Of a DNA stretch of 64,000 nucleotides, positions 55,355 through 64,000 are shown one piece after another; within the stretch, counting starts at the first letter, position 1; each line of letters starts with the position of its first letter. Source of the stretch: Rugamonas rivuli (lineage in GTDB: Bacteria; Pseudomonadota; Gammaproteobacteria; Burkholderiales; Burkholderiaceae_D); assembly GCF_009380165.1 (NCBI RefSeq), contig NZ_WHUF01000001.1, forward strand, positions 1,116,001 to 1,180,000, written 5' to 3'. The position numbers and the translations under genes were made by a program. Below the pieces are notes generated by a model. It made no database searches. It saw nothing but the letters and a program-made list of their open reading frames with translations, and was not told the DNA's origin.

Positions 55355-56365
55355 GTGGCAACGCTGAAAGACGTCGCATTGCTCGCCGGTGTAGGCATGT
55401 CGACAGCATCGCGCGCCATTTCAGGCGCCGGTCCGGTATCGGCCGAGGCGATGAAAAAAGTCCAGGCCGCGATTGAGCAACTCAACTTCCGCCCCTCCTC
55501 CATCGGCCGCTCGCTGTCGGCGCAGTCGCTGGGCATGATAGGGATCTTCGCCCCCTCGTTCTTCGGCGCCTACTACGGCACCATCCTCAAGCAGACCGAC
55601 ATCGAACTGCGCGCCATGCGCCGCCATGTGGTCGTCGCCACCGGCTGCGGCGACGGCACGCCGCGCGACGAAGCGATCGAAGCGGTCAAGTTCCTGATCG
55701 GCCGCGATTGCGACGGCATCGTCGTGCTGGGCCACGACCTGTACGACGAGGATCTGATCTCGCTGCAGAAAATGCATCCGAAGATGGCCTTCCTCAACCG
55801 CCGCAGCCCTCAGCTGCCGGAGGCGTCGTTCTGCCCCGACCACTATCACGGCGGCGAACTGGCGGCGCAGACCCTGCTGCAAGCAGGCCACCGCGAACTG
55901 GCGGTGATCTCCGGCCCGTCCGCCACGTCGGACAACAAGGAACGCCTGGACGGCTTCTTCGCCGAGCTGCAACGCAACGGCATCGCCCGTTCGGCGGTGC
56001 AGCTGATCGAATCGGACTTCTCGCGTGAAGGCGGCTTCGGCGCCACGCAGCGGCTGATCGGCGACGGCCACAAGTTCACCGGCCTGTTTTGCGCCAACGA
56101 TGAAATGGCGGTCGGCGCGCTGTCGTGCTTCCACCGCGCCGGCATCAGCGTGCCGGGCGACGTCTCCATCGTCGGCTATGACGATGACTACTCGGCAGAG
56201 TTCTCGTCGCCGGGCCTGACGTCGGTGCACATCCCGATGCAGCAGCTGACGCAGAACGCCGTGCGCTGGCTGCTCAACCAGTGCTACGGCACACAGCACG
56301 AAATCGTCCGCGACTTCCCGGTCACGGTGACGATGCGCGGCTCGGTCGCGCAGCGCAAGCCGTAA
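55355..56365 (+). CDS. LacI-family transcriptional regulator of the adjacent sugar locus
   Basis: A 336-residue repressor. The helix-turn-helix is TLKDVALLAGVGMSTASRAI, with hinge helix region up to about residue 60, then a periplasmic-binding-like sugar domain. The GTG at 55355 is preceded by AGGAGA and fits LacI length; an in-frame GTG at 55310 does not. It probably controls the receptor, ABC and glucosidase genes that follow, by binding sites such as 58904-58917. Confidence 0.9.
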   Translation: MATLKDVALLAGVGMSTASRAISGAGPVSAEAMKKVQAAIEQLNFRPSSIGRSLSAQSLGMIGIFAPSFFGAYYGTILKQTDIELRAMRRHVVVATGCGDGTPRDEAIEAVKFLIGRDCDGIVVLGHDLYDEDLISLQKMHPKMAFLNRRSPQLPEASFCPDHYHGGELAAQTLLQAGHRELAVISGPSATSDNKERLDGFFAELQRNGIARSAVQLIESDFSREGGFGATQRLIGDGHKFTGLFCANDEMAVGALSCFHRAGISVPGDVSIVGYDDDYSAEFSSPGLTSVHIPMQQLTQNAVRWLLNQCYGTQHEIVRDFPVTVTMRGSVAQRKP

Positions 56366-56390
56366 AAAAAGGCCGGCATCGCTGCCGGCC
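56364..56390 (-). terminator. Terminator of the TonB-dependent receptor gene
   Basis: GGCCGGCA-TCGC-TGCCGGCC (56371-56390). The plus-strand A run at 56364-56370 becomes a T run on the minus strand. It may also slow readthrough from the LacI gene. Confidence 0.88.
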
Positions 56391-56415
56391 CAAAACCACT
56401 AGTCACTTCCCTGGA

Positions 56416-58833
56416 TCAGAACTTCATCGACACCCGGCCGCCGAAGGTGCGCGGGTTGTTGTAGTACGCAGCCCAGATCTGCTGCGTCGGCTGGCATGGA
56501 GCGCCGGTCTGCGTGCAGATTTCGATGGCGTCGTACTTCACTGCCTTGTCGGTCGCATTGTTGACGAACAGCTCCGCCGTGTAAGCCTTGTTCAGCGGCT
56601 CATAGCGCACGCTCAGGTCCAGCGTGGTGTAGGCCTTCTGCTGCTTCACGCCCGGATGGCCCGGCACGTCCGTGTTGAACGCGCCCGATCCGACGAACGA
56701 TTCCGACTCGTAGTGCGCCGAAGCGCGCGGCGTGATGCGACCCTTGCCGGTGTCGAAGTCATGCTCGTACATCAGCGTCGCGGCAAACGTCGGCGCGTGC
56801 TTCAGCGTGGCGCCGCCAACGTTGACGGTCGGCGCGGTGGTGCCGCAGGACTGGTTGTTGGCGCGCGCCGCGTCGACATCGCAGGACAGGAAGTCGTCAT
56901 AACGCGCCTTCAGCCAGGTGGCGTTGCCGCTGAAGCGGTCGGCGCTGGTCGGACGATAGCTCCACTCAGCCTCGACACCTTTCACCGAAGCGCCGGCCGC
57001 GTTGAAGTTCTGCAGCGTGTTGTTCACCACCTGCGATTCCAGCTTGTCCTTGTACTTCATCCAGAACGCGTCCAGGTTCAGCGACAGCTTGCGGTCGAAC
57101 AGGTCCGACTTGAAGCCGATTTCATAGCTGGTCAGCTTCTCCGGCTTGGTGGTGGCGCCGCCGTCGCCGATGGCCGGCGAATGGAAGCCTGTCGTCACCG
57201 AAGCGAAGGTCAGGATGTCCTTGGCCGGTTTGTACTCGACCCGTCCCAACCAGGTGGACTGGCCGTATTTCAGGTCGGCCGTGTTGTCGCCGTAGGTGTT
57301 GCCGCAAGTCTGCTGGTTCACCACGCCGCCGGGGCCGATGTTGTGCGTGTTGATGGTGCCCACGCCCGGCGTGACCAGCTGCGCGATCTGGTTAGGCGTC
57401 AGGTTGACGGTGCCGCGCGGCGCGTTGTCCGGCCAGTTCGGGCAGGCCCAGTTCTGGCCGCCGATGTCGAACTTGTGGTCCTTGGTGTAGCGGGCGCCGC
57501 CCGTCACCTTCCACATTGGATCGATGTCGTAGCTGGCTTGCGCGAACACGGCTTTCGAATGCAGCTCGCGGTCGCCCTGGATGAAGGACATCGCCGACGC
57601 ATACTGGCCCACGGTAGGCTGCACGAAGATCACGCTGCCGCTGGCGATATCCTGGTCCAGCATCGCCTGCGAAATCTGGCTGCGGTCGATGTCGAAGCGG
57701 ATCTTGTTCTTCTCGCGGAAGAAGAACAGGCCGCCCACCCATTGCAGCGGCGATTCGGAGTCCGAACGCAATTGGACTTCGTTGGAGACGCTGTCGAACT
57801 GGCTCCACTCGGTGCGGTTCTCGGCCTTGAAACCCGGGTAGAAACCGGCGTCGGCATCGCTGCCGTTGGTACGTTTCAGGCGGCTCCACGAACCCAGGTA
57901 CTGCGTCGCCAGGCCATCCATCGGCCGCCACTCAACCTTGCTCTTGGCGGTGATGATGGACTGGTCCAGCGTGCCCGGCGTGTCGATCAGCGCGGAGCGC
58001 AGGTTCTGGCCCGGCTTCGGTTCGGCCGACAGGTAGATGTTGCCGGCGCCGGTGTCGCTGTAGTAGTCGGCGATGAAGGTGGCCTTCAGGTCCGGCGTGA
58101 ACTTCCACAGCAGCGAGGCGCGCGCGCCCTGCTGATCGCCGGCGCCATACTTCTTCGTGCCCGGCTGGACGTTCGAGCCTTTGAGGAAGTCGACATAGCC
58201 GTCATGCTGGTCCTTGATGGCGGCGATGCGCAGCGCGATGTCTTCGCTGAGCGGGATGTTGATCATCCCCTGCGTCTGAATGTGGTGGTAGTCGCCCAGC
58301 GTGATGCTGGCCGAGCCGAAGGTCTTGGCGGTGCTAGGCGCACCCGAGACCAGGTTGACCGCGCCGGCGGTGGAGTTGCGGCCATTCAGCGTGCCCTGTG
58401 GACCGCGCGCGACTTCGACGTGGTTCAGGTCATACATCAGCGCCGTCGCGCCTTGAGGGCGCGGCACGTAGATGCCGTCGACATAGAACGCCACGGCCGG
58501 GTCGCCCAGCTCCGTGTGATTGGCCGAGCCCACGCCGCGCATGTACACGTGCACACCGCCCGAATCGCTGTGCGGCTCCACCACCAGGCTAGGGACCATG
58601 GCGGTCATCGTCGCCAGATCCTTGACCTGGTTGTTGGCCAGCGTGTCCTGCGTGTAGGCGGTGATCGCCAGCGGCGTGTCCTGCACCAGCGTGTCGCGGC
58701 GGGTGGCCGTGACGATGATCTTCTCCACTTCGCCGCCCGCTTGCGCTACCGGCGCCTGCTGCGCCATGGCGCCACCGCTGAATGCGAACTGCGCGATCTG
58801 CGCGATACTCAAAGCTAAAATCGTTTTCTTCAT
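56416..58833 (-). CDS. TonB-dependent outer-membrane receptor
   Basis: An 805-residue receptor. Signal peptide (KTILALSIAQIAQFAFSGGA), plug domain opening VEKIIVTATRRDTLVQDTPL (a TonB-box-like stretch before it), then a long beta-barrel ending in the outer-membrane signature FGGRVSMKF with terminal Phe. From context it imports an oligosaccharide across the outer membrane. AGGA precedes the ATG at 58833; a LacI-like operator lies upstream. Confidence 0.92.
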   Translation of the reverse strand: MKKTILALSIAQIAQFAFSGGAMAQQAPVAQAGGEVEKIIVTATRRDTLVQDTPLAITAYTQDTLANNQVKDLATMTAMVPSLVVEPHSDSGGVHVYMRGVGSANHTELGDPAVAFYVDGIYVPRPQGATALMYDLNHVEVARGPQGTLNGRNSTAGAVNLVSGAPSTAKTFGSASITLGDYHHIQTQGMINIPLSEDIALRIAAIKDQHDGYVDFLKGSNVQPGTKKYGAGDQQGARASLLWKFTPDLKATFIADYYSDTGAGNIYLSAEPKPGQNLRSALIDTPGTLDQSIITAKSKVEWRPMDGLATQYLGSWSRLKRTNGSDADAGFYPGFKAENRTEWSQFDSVSNEVQLRSDSESPLQWVGGLFFFREKNKIRFDIDRSQISQAMLDQDIASGSVIFVQPTVGQYASAMSFIQGDRELHSKAVFAQASYDIDPMWKVTGGARYTKDHKFDIGGQNWACPNWPDNAPRGTVNLTPNQIAQLVTPGVGTINTHNIGPGGVVNQQTCGNTYGDNTADLKYGQSTWLGRVEYKPAKDILTFASVTTGFHSPAIGDGGATTKPEKLTSYEIGFKSDLFDRKLSLNLDAFWMKYKDKLESQVVNNTLQNFNAAGASVKGVEAEWSYRPTSADRFSGNATWLKARYDDFLSCDVDAARANNQSCGTTAPTVNVGGATLKHAPTFAATLMYEHDFDTGKGRITPRASAHYESESFVGSGAFNTDVPGHPGVKQQKAYTTLDLSVRYEPLNKAYTAELFVNNATDKAVKYDAIEICTQTGAPCQPTQQIWAAYYNNPRTFGGRVSMKF

Positions 58834-58903
58834 TTCGTCTGTCCTCGCTTCTTCCATCAGTTTAGTTTGCGTGCCCCGTTCTGTGTGACGGCTTATGCAC
58901 GTG

Positions 58904-58917
58904 TGGAACCGGTACCA
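58904..58917. promoter_or_regulatory. LacI-type operator candidate upstream of the TonB-dependent receptor
   Basis: TGGAACCGGTACCA, an inverted repeat matching at 12 of 14 positions with the central CG typical of LacI-family sites. It lies 71 bases upstream of the receptor start. Confidence 0.6.
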
Positions 58918-58988
58918 CCGCAAGACGCACCGATGCGGCGGGCCATGCCGTGGCGGCCCGGTCTTACAACACAACTACTGCTACAGTG

Positions 58989-60074
58989 TTAGAGCCGCTG
59001 TTCGCTGGCCCCGTCAAAAAGAGAAATGCGCTTGGTGCGTATCGAGAAGCTGATGTCCTTCTCGGTTTCGATGTTCTGCTGGTCCTGCACGATGCCCGCG
59101 ATCTGGGTGCCGTGGAAGTCCAGCCACAACACGCGATGCGCGCCCATGGCCTCGACCAGCGAGACCGATGCGCACACCACGTTATCGGCGCCGTCGCAAT
59201 TGCCGACGTCGATGTCTTCAGGCCGCACGCCCAGCACGCACTCTTGCTTGCCGGCCGGCTGCTGCTTGAATGGATAGCCCGTCACGTCGACGGACATGTG
59301 ATCGTTGCGGAACAGCGTGCGGCCGCCCTCCTGTTCCAGCCAGCCCTTGAACAAATTCATGCCCGGCGAGCCGAGGAAGGTGGCGACGAACAGGTTGGCC
59401 GGCTCGTTGTAGATATTGGCCGGCGTGTCGAACTGCTGCACCACGCCGCCCTTCATCACCGCCATGCGCTGCGCCAGCGTCATCGCCTCGACCTGGTCGT
59501 GGGTCACGTAGATCATGGTGGCGCCGAGCTGCTTGTGCAGCTGCTTCAACTCGCGCCGAAGTTCGGTGCGCAGCTTGGCGTCCAGGTTGGACAGCGGCTC
59601 GTCGAACAGCATCACGTCCGCCTCGCGCACAATGGCGCGGCCGATCGCCACGCGTTGGCGCTGGCCGCCGGACAGGTTGGCCGGCTTGCGCTTCAACAGC
59701 GGCCCCAGTTGCAGCATGTCCGAAGCACGCGAGACGCGGCGGGCGATTTCCGCTTTCGGCGTGCCGTTGATGCGCAGGCCGAAGGACATATTGGCTTCCA
59801 CGTTCATCGTCGGGTACAGCGCGTACGACTGGAACACCAGCGCGATGCCGCGATCCTTCGGGTCGGCCCAGGTCATGTCCTTGCCGCCGATTTCGATCTG
59901 GCCGGAGGTGGTGTCGATCAGCCCCGCGATCGAATGCAGCAGCGTCGATTTGCCGCAGCCCGATGGGCCCAGCAGCACCACGAACTCCCCTGCTTTCACG
60001 TCCAGGTTCAGCGACTCGATGACCTTGTTGCCGCCCAGCTGAATCTGCAGATTACGAATAGCTACGTTAGACAT
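58989..60074 (-). CDS. Sugar ABC transporter ATP-binding protein (MsmK/UgpC/MalK type)
   Basis: A 361-residue ATPase. Walker A GPSGCGKST, signature LSGGQRQRVAIGRAI, Walker B DVMLFDEPLSNLDA and H-loop YVTHDQVEAMT. The C-terminal TOBE region (from about 250) is typical of carbohydrate importers. It powers uptake through the two permeases encoded just upstream; it starts 3 bases after the permease stop. Confidence 0.94.
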   Translation of the reverse strand: MSNVAIRNLQIQLGGNKVIESLNLDVKAGEFVVLLGPSGCGKSTLLHSIAGLIDTTSGQIEIGGKDMTWADPKDRGIALVFQSYALYPTMNVEANMSFGLRINGTPKAEIARRVSRASDMLQLGPLLKRKPANLSGGQRQRVAIGRAIVREADVMLFDEPLSNLDAKLRTELRRELKQLHKQLGATMIYVTHDQVEAMTLAQRMAVMKGGVVQQFDTPANIYNEPANLFVATFLGSPGMNLFKGWLEQEGGRTLFRNDHMSVDVTGYPFKQQPAGKQECVLGVRPEDIDVGNCDGADNVVCASVSLVEAMGAHRVLWLDFHGTQIAGIVQDQQNIETEKDISFSIRTKRISLFDGASEQRL

Positions 60075-60077
60075 TGT

Positions 60078-61052
60078 TTAACCCTTCACAGCGCCAGAGG
60101 CGATGCCGCGCACAAACCAGCGGCCGGAGATGAAATAGAGAGCCAGCGGCACGACCGACGTCAGGATGGTCGCAGCCATGTTGACGTTGTACAGGCGCTC
60201 GCCGGTGGTGGTGTTGATGATGTTGTTCAGCTGGACCGTCATTGGCAGATGCTCGGAACCCGCGAACACCAGGCCAAGCAGGAAGTCGTTCCAGATGCCC
60301 GTGACCTGCATGATGACCGCAACCACGATCACCGGCGTAGACATCGGCAGCATCAGCTGCAGGAAGATGCGCCAGAAGCCGCCGCCGTCGATGCGGGCCG
60401 CCTTGAACAGCTCCATCGGCAGCGCCGCGTAGTAGTTGCGGAACAGGAGCGTCATCACCGGCATGCCGAAGATGGTGTGGATCAGCACAATGCCGGGCAA
60501 AGAGCTGAACAGGTTCACCGCAGCCAGCACGCGCACCAGCGGATACACCATCACCTGTACCGGAATGAAGGCGCCCATCATCAGGATGGCGAACAGCAGC
60601 CCCGCGCCGCGCGGCCGCCAGAACGACAGCGCATAACCGTTCACCGCGCCGATGGCGATCGACAGGATGGTGCTCGGCACGACGATGGCGACCGAATTCC
60701 AGAAGCCGCCGCGTATGCCGTTGCATTCAAGTCCCGTGCAGGCGGACTGCCACGCTTGCAGCCAAGGCTCCAGCGTCGCATGCACCGGCAGCGCGAACAG
60801 CGTGCCGAGACGGATCTCTTCCATCGGCTTGACCGACGTTACCAGCATCACGTACAGCGGCAGCAGGAAGAACAGCGCCGCCACGATCAGAAATCCGTAG
60901 ACGCCGATGCGGGCCGGAGTCCACGCCAGCGTGCGGCGTGGCTTGATGGCCGGCGGCGCTCCGGCAATGCTATCGTTGGCGGCGACGCCCGGCGCCAGCC
61001 CTGCTGCTTTTTCCATTCCTGCCTTATCGAGTTTGACGACCTGACCCATCAT
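60078..61052 (-). CDS. Sugar ABC transporter permease, MalG type
   Basis: A 324-residue inner-membrane permease with six helices. The EAA-loop motif is MELFKAARIDGGGFWRIF. The ATG at 61052 overlaps the stop of the preceding permease by four bases, and a GGGGG lies upstream. An N-terminal cytoplasmic extension of about 45 residues precedes the first helix. Confidence 0.92.
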   Translation of the reverse strand: MMGQVVKLDKAGMEKAAGLAPGVAANDSIAGAPPAIKPRRTLAWTPARIGVYGFLIVAALFFLLPLYVMLVTSVKPMEEIRLGTLFALPVHATLEPWLQAWQSACTGLECNGIRGGFWNSVAIVVPSTILSIAIGAVNGYALSFWRPRGAGLLFAILMMGAFIPVQVMVYPLVRVLAAVNLFSSLPGIVLIHTIFGMPVMTLLFRNYYAALPMELFKAARIDGGGFWRIFLQLMLPMSTPVIVVAVIMQVTGIWNDFLLGLVFAGSEHLPMTVQLNNIINTTTGERLYNVNMAATILTSVVPLALYFISGRWFVRGIASGAVKG

Positions 61053-61933
61053 GCCCCCTTCGCTGCGCGACGGTTGCGCACATAGTACAGCGGCGCGACG
61101 ATGGCCAGCACTGTGGTCAGCAGCACGATAGACGCCGCCGAAGCGAGGCCAATGTTGGCGCGGCCGAACAGGTAATCCATGATGAACTTGGCCGGCACTT
61201 CGCTGGCCGTGCCCGGGCCGCCCTGCGTCATCGCGACCACCGAGTCGAACACCTTCACCACCATCACGAACAGCAGCACGAAGGCGGTGGAGACGGAAGG
61301 CCCGAGCATGGGCAGCACGATGCTGACGTAGACGCGCCAGCGCGGGATGCCGTCGATGCGGGCGGCCTTCCACAATTCCTCGTCCACTCCGCGCAGGCCG
61401 GACAGCATCAGCGCCATCACCAGACCGGAAGCCTGCCACACGGTGGCGATGACGATGGTGTAGATCGCCATGTCCTGGTCGACGATCCAGTCGAACTTGG
61501 CGTCGGCGAAGCCCAGCTTGTGCAGCACTTCCTGAATGCCCAGCTCCGGGTTCAATATCCACTGCCAGATCAGGCCCGTGGCCACGAACGACATCGCATA
61601 CGGATACAGGAAGATGGTGCGCAGCGCGCCTTCGGCCATCACCTTCTGGTCGATGAATACGGCCAGCAGGAAGCCGATGATCAGGCACGCCGCGATGAAC
61701 AGCACGCCGTACACGGCGACGTTTTGCAGCGACAGCAGCCAGCGCTCGTTGTTAAACAGGCGGATGTACTGCGATGCACCGACAAAATCGCTGGCCGGGA
61801 AAGTGCGCGAGCTGCTGACCGACACGCGGGCCGTCCACAGCATCGTGCCCAGGTAGGCCAGCAGCACCGTCAACGCCATCGGTATCATGGCGACGTAGGC
61901 TGCGAAGGAAACGCTTTGACGCTTCTTGGCCAT
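61049..61933 (-). CDS. Sugar ABC transporter permease, MalF/UgpA type
   Basis: A 294-residue permease with six helices and the EAA-loop ELWKAARIDGIPRWRVYVSI. It starts 3 bases after the binding-protein stop and overlaps the second permease by four bases. Forms the membrane channel with it. Confidence 0.93.
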   Translation of the reverse strand: MAKKRQSVSFAAYVAMIPMALTVLLAYLGTMLWTARVSVSSSRTFPASDFVGASQYIRLFNNERWLLSLQNVAVYGVLFIAACLIIGFLLAVFIDQKVMAEGALRTIFLYPYAMSFVATGLIWQWILNPELGIQEVLHKLGFADAKFDWIVDQDMAIYTIVIATVWQASGLVMALMLSGLRGVDEELWKAARIDGIPRWRVYVSIVLPMLGPSVSTAFVLLFVMVVKVFDSVVAMTQGGPGTASEVPAKFIMDYLFGRANIGLASAASIVLLTTVLAIVAPLYYVRNRRAAKGA

Positions 61934-61936
61934 GGC

Positions 61937-63196
61937 TTATTGGTCCTTCAGCGCGCGGGCAAAGGCTTTTTGCGCGTCTTCCGGCGACTGGTTCTTGTTC
62001 CAGTAGCTGGTCAGCACGTCCTGCAGGGCGCCGGTGGTGTCCGGCGACGCCAGCATCTCCGCGTTCGGCAGCTGGCGGCTCTTGTCCTTGATGATGGCCA
62101 GGCCCTGCCTGGCGCAGATGTCCAGCGTCGATTCGTCGACGTCGCCGCGGATCGGGATCGCGCCCTTGCGCGAGTTGAAGGCCACCTGCGCGGCCGGCGA
62201 TGTCACCACCGTCGCCAGCAGCTTCTGCGCCTTGATGGCGTTGGCGTCCGTGGTTTTCGGGAACACGAAAGCATCACCCGCCACGATGTACGGCGCCTTT
62301 GGCCCGAAGCCTGGGAAGCAGCCGAAGTCCTTGCCCGCCACCTGCTTGGCCGACGAGAACTCGCCCTTGGCCCAGTCGCCCATGATCTGCACACCGGCCT
62401 TGCCGCTGACGACCATGGCCGTCGCGTCGTTCCAGTTGCGGCCCGGCGAGCCTGCATCCACAAAGGCTTTCAGTTTTTTGAAATCGACCAGCACCTGTTT
62501 GAAGGCCGGCGACATCACGGCTTTCTGGTCGCGGTCGCGGTACACCTTCAGGTAAAGGTCAGAGCCGCCCACCATCGCGAAGATGGCGTCGAAGGTGATC
62601 TTCTCCTGCCACACCTGGCCGCCGAAGGCCAGCGGCACCAGGCCTGCGGCCTTCAACTTGGCCAGCTGCGCCAGGAACTCGTCCCAGGTCTGCGGCTCGT
62701 TGGCGATGCCGGCTTTTTTATACGCGGCCTTGGAGTAGAAGAACCAGGCCGGCATGTGGATGTCCACAGGCGCGGCATAGAAATGGCCGTTGATCTTGAT
62801 CGCCGCCAGGATGGACGGCGGCATGATCTGGTCCCACTTGCCGGCGGCGGCGACGTCGTCGACGTTATTGAGCAAGCCCTGTTCGACGAAATCGCGGAAC
62901 TGCTTGGAGGTGTTGAACTGTGCGGCCGTCGGCGCATTGCCGCCGACGATGCGGTTGATGGTGGTGGCGCGCGACTGGTCGGCGCCGGCGATGGCGTTGT
63001 CGACCCACTGGCCGCCGGCCTTGTTATAAGCATCCGCGAACTGCTTGACCGCCTGGGATTCGCCGCCCGACGTCCACCAATGGATCACGGTCGCCTTCAG
63101 CGGCGCCGATGCCGGTGCAGGCGCTTGCGCCCGCGCAGCGCCGCATGCCGCCAGGGCGAGCGCGATGGCGCTTCCCAGCTTTGTAGCATTAATCAT
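61937..63196 (-). CDS. Sugar ABC transporter substrate-binding protein
   Basis: A 419-residue periplasmic protein. Signal peptide LGSAIALALAACGAARAQA, then a family 1 binding fold (TVIHWWTSGGESQAVKQFAD, WDEFLAQLAKLKAAG). Aromatic residues such as the WW pair are usual for sugar stacking. A 6-base-arm inverted repeat (TGGGCG...CGCCCA) lies in the 57-base gap before it and may affect mRNA stability. Ligand is inferred to be a beta-glucoside from the adjacent glucosidase. Confidence 0.92.
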   Translation of the reverse strand: MINATKLGSAIALALAACGAARAQAPAPASAPLKATVIHWWTSGGESQAVKQFADAYNKAGGQWVDNAIAGADQSRATTINRIVGGNAPTAAQFNTSKQFRDFVEQGLLNNVDDVAAAGKWDQIMPPSILAAIKINGHFYAAPVDIHMPAWFFYSKAAYKKAGIANEPQTWDEFLAQLAKLKAAGLVPLAFGGQVWQEKITFDAIFAMVGGSDLYLKVYRDRDQKAVMSPAFKQVLVDFKKLKAFVDAGSPGRNWNDATAMVVSGKAGVQIMGDWAKGEFSSAKQVAGKDFGCFPGFGPKAPYIVAGDAFVFPKTTDANAIKAQKLLATVVTSPAAQVAFNSRKGAIPIRGDVDESTLDICARQGLAIIKDKSRQLPNAEMLASPDTTGALQDVLTSYWNKNQSPEDAQKAFARALKDQ

Positions 63197-63253
63197 TCTG
63201 TCTCCTGTGGGCGTCGAGCGCCCATTTTATTCGGATGCCTGCGGGAAGTTCAA

Positions 63254-64000
63254 TTATTTGGCGTCCCGTTTAGCGAGGAAGTCCGCAACCAGCTTGGCGC
63301 TGCGCTTCAAGGTGCGCTTCTGGGTCGCATAATCCACATGGATGATACCGAAACGGCGCACATAACCGAAGGCCCATTCGAAATTGTCCATCAGCGACCA
63401 GATAAAATAGCCGCGCACGTCGACGCCCGCCTTCACTGCTTGATCCACCGCAGCCAGGTGCCGGTTCAAAAAGGAGATACGGTTTTTATCGTTTACCTCA
63501 TTGTCGACCACCTTGTCGTCCGAGGCGGTGCCGTTCTCGGTGATGTAGATCGGCGGCAGGTTCGGGTAATCGCGGTGGAAGCCGATCAGCAGGTGGCGCA
63601 GCCCGTCCGGATACACCTCCCATCCCATCTGGGTGCGCTCGACGTTTTCCAGGTCCACTTCGATGTAACCGTGCTTGCCGTCGCTGACCACGTTGGTGCG
63701 GAAGTAGTAATTGATCCCCAGGAAATCGAGCTGGCGGCCAATGATGTCCATGTCGCCGTCCAGCATCATCGGCTGCGCGCCAGGCCACAGCTCCCACAGT
63801 GCCGACGGATAGGACTTCTTCAGCAGCGGATCGAGGATCCAGTTATTGTGCTGCAGCTCGAACAGCCAGGCGGCGCGCTGGTCGGCGTCGCCGGTGCCGG
63901 TACTGGTGCCGCGGCCGACATTGGTGACGATGCCCACTTGCGCCGCCGGGTCGTTGGCGCGCAGGTGCGCCACCGCCAGGCCGTGGCCCAGCAGCAGGTG
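63254..64000 (-). CDS. GH1 beta-glucosidase (partial, N-terminus beyond window)
   Basis: The last 248 residues of a family GH1 enzyme. The catalytic nucleophile Glu is in IYITENGTASDDKV, and GYFIWSLMDNFEWAFGY is the conserved C-terminal motif. The acid/base Glu region and start are to the right of the window. It should hydrolyse cellobiose or other beta-glucosides after import; no signal can be judged. Gene order with the ABC system suggests one operon. Confidence 0.93.
   Translation of the reverse strand, partial: HLLLGHGLAVAHLRANDPAAQVGIVTNVGRGTSTGTGDADQRAAWLFELQHNNWILDPLLKKSYPSALWELWPGAQPMMLDGDMDIIGRQLDFLGINYYFRTNVVSDGKHGYIEVDLENVERTQMGWEVYPDGLRHLLIGFHRDYPNLPPIYITENGTASDDKVVDNEVNDKNRISFLNRHLAAVDQAVKAGVDVRGYFIWSLMDNFEWAFGYVRRFGIIHVDYATQKRTLKRSAKLVADFLAKRDAK

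Noticed and set aside
63206..63226. TGGGCG...CGCCCA inverted repeat as a LacI operator
   Set aside because: Five-base spacer without the central CG symmetry of LacI sites, and it lies inside the operon between glucosidase and binding-protein genes; an mRNA hairpin is more likely.

Overview
The window is high-GC DNA from a betaproteobacterium, most likely an Oxalobacteraceae member of the Massilia/Duganella/Janthinobacterium type. This is inferred from gene content: PEP-CTERM proteins, a family I lipase with its foldase, a fused LivM-LivG protein, TonB-dependent sugar uptake, and betaproteobacterial-style housekeeping proteins. It is chromosomal. Core genes (prfB, lysS, ppnN, glpD, mrcA, mfd, serB, hisC, metC, rimO) alternate with accessory patches. 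No rRNA, tRNA, CRISPR array, transposase or phage gene was recognised.

Layout. 1-4257 (minus): a branched-chain amino acid ABC transporter (livF edge fragment, fused livM-livG, livH, and the binding protein separated by an attenuator-like hairpin). 4437-7000 (minus): a Sel1-repeat protein and a cpdB-like nucleotidase. 7271-10620 (plus): prfB with its programmed +1 frameshift, a HAD hydrolase and lysS. 10621-17166 is an accessory island behind lysS: a 63-bp copy of the lysS 3' end plus terminator, a beta-propeller lipoprotein, AraC/SnoaL gene remains, a cupin-TetR pair with a clear palindromic operator, a papain-fold amidase with a periplasmic partner, a periplasmic binding protein, and a microcin-like double-glycine peptide with a small membrane protein that could give immunity.

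17167-27322: GFA-family protein, ppnN, POT peptide transporter, glpD, mrcA (PBP1A), a 12-repeat TPR protein and a TetR regulator. 27499-36906: lipase and foldase, two PEP-CTERM proteins, a tail-anchored coiled-coil protein made of 11-residue repeats encoded by eight 33-bp DNA repeats, a chemoreceptor with a CheR-tether-like tail, a DUF4337 protein, a diguanylate cyclase and a 5'-nucleotidase. 37018-50483: mfd, serB, several small secreted or membrane proteins, a two-domain retropepsin-like protein, a class C beta-lactamase-like hydrolase, a low-molecular-weight phosphatase, an AraC-GyrI regulator, a TonB-family protein, hisC and metC.

50619-53788 (plus) is the most unusual locus: a compact four-gene operon with a 62-residue peptide, a radical SAM/SPASM enzyme with an N-terminal PqqD-like segment, a pyruvoyl-dependent arginine-decarboxylase-like protein that keeps its Ser-Ser self-cleavage site, and a second radical SAM protein. 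It looks like a ribosomally made, modified peptide (RiPP) pathway with a pyruvoyl decarboxylase as a tailoring enzyme. The product is unknown.

53809-64000: rimO, then a sugar-uptake locus (LacI regulator, TonB-dependent receptor, MsmK-type ATPase, two permeases, binding protein, GH1 beta-glucosidase cut by the window edge). A LacI-type palindrome lies in front of the receptor gene. Together these suggest import and cleavage of a beta-glucoside such as cellobiose.
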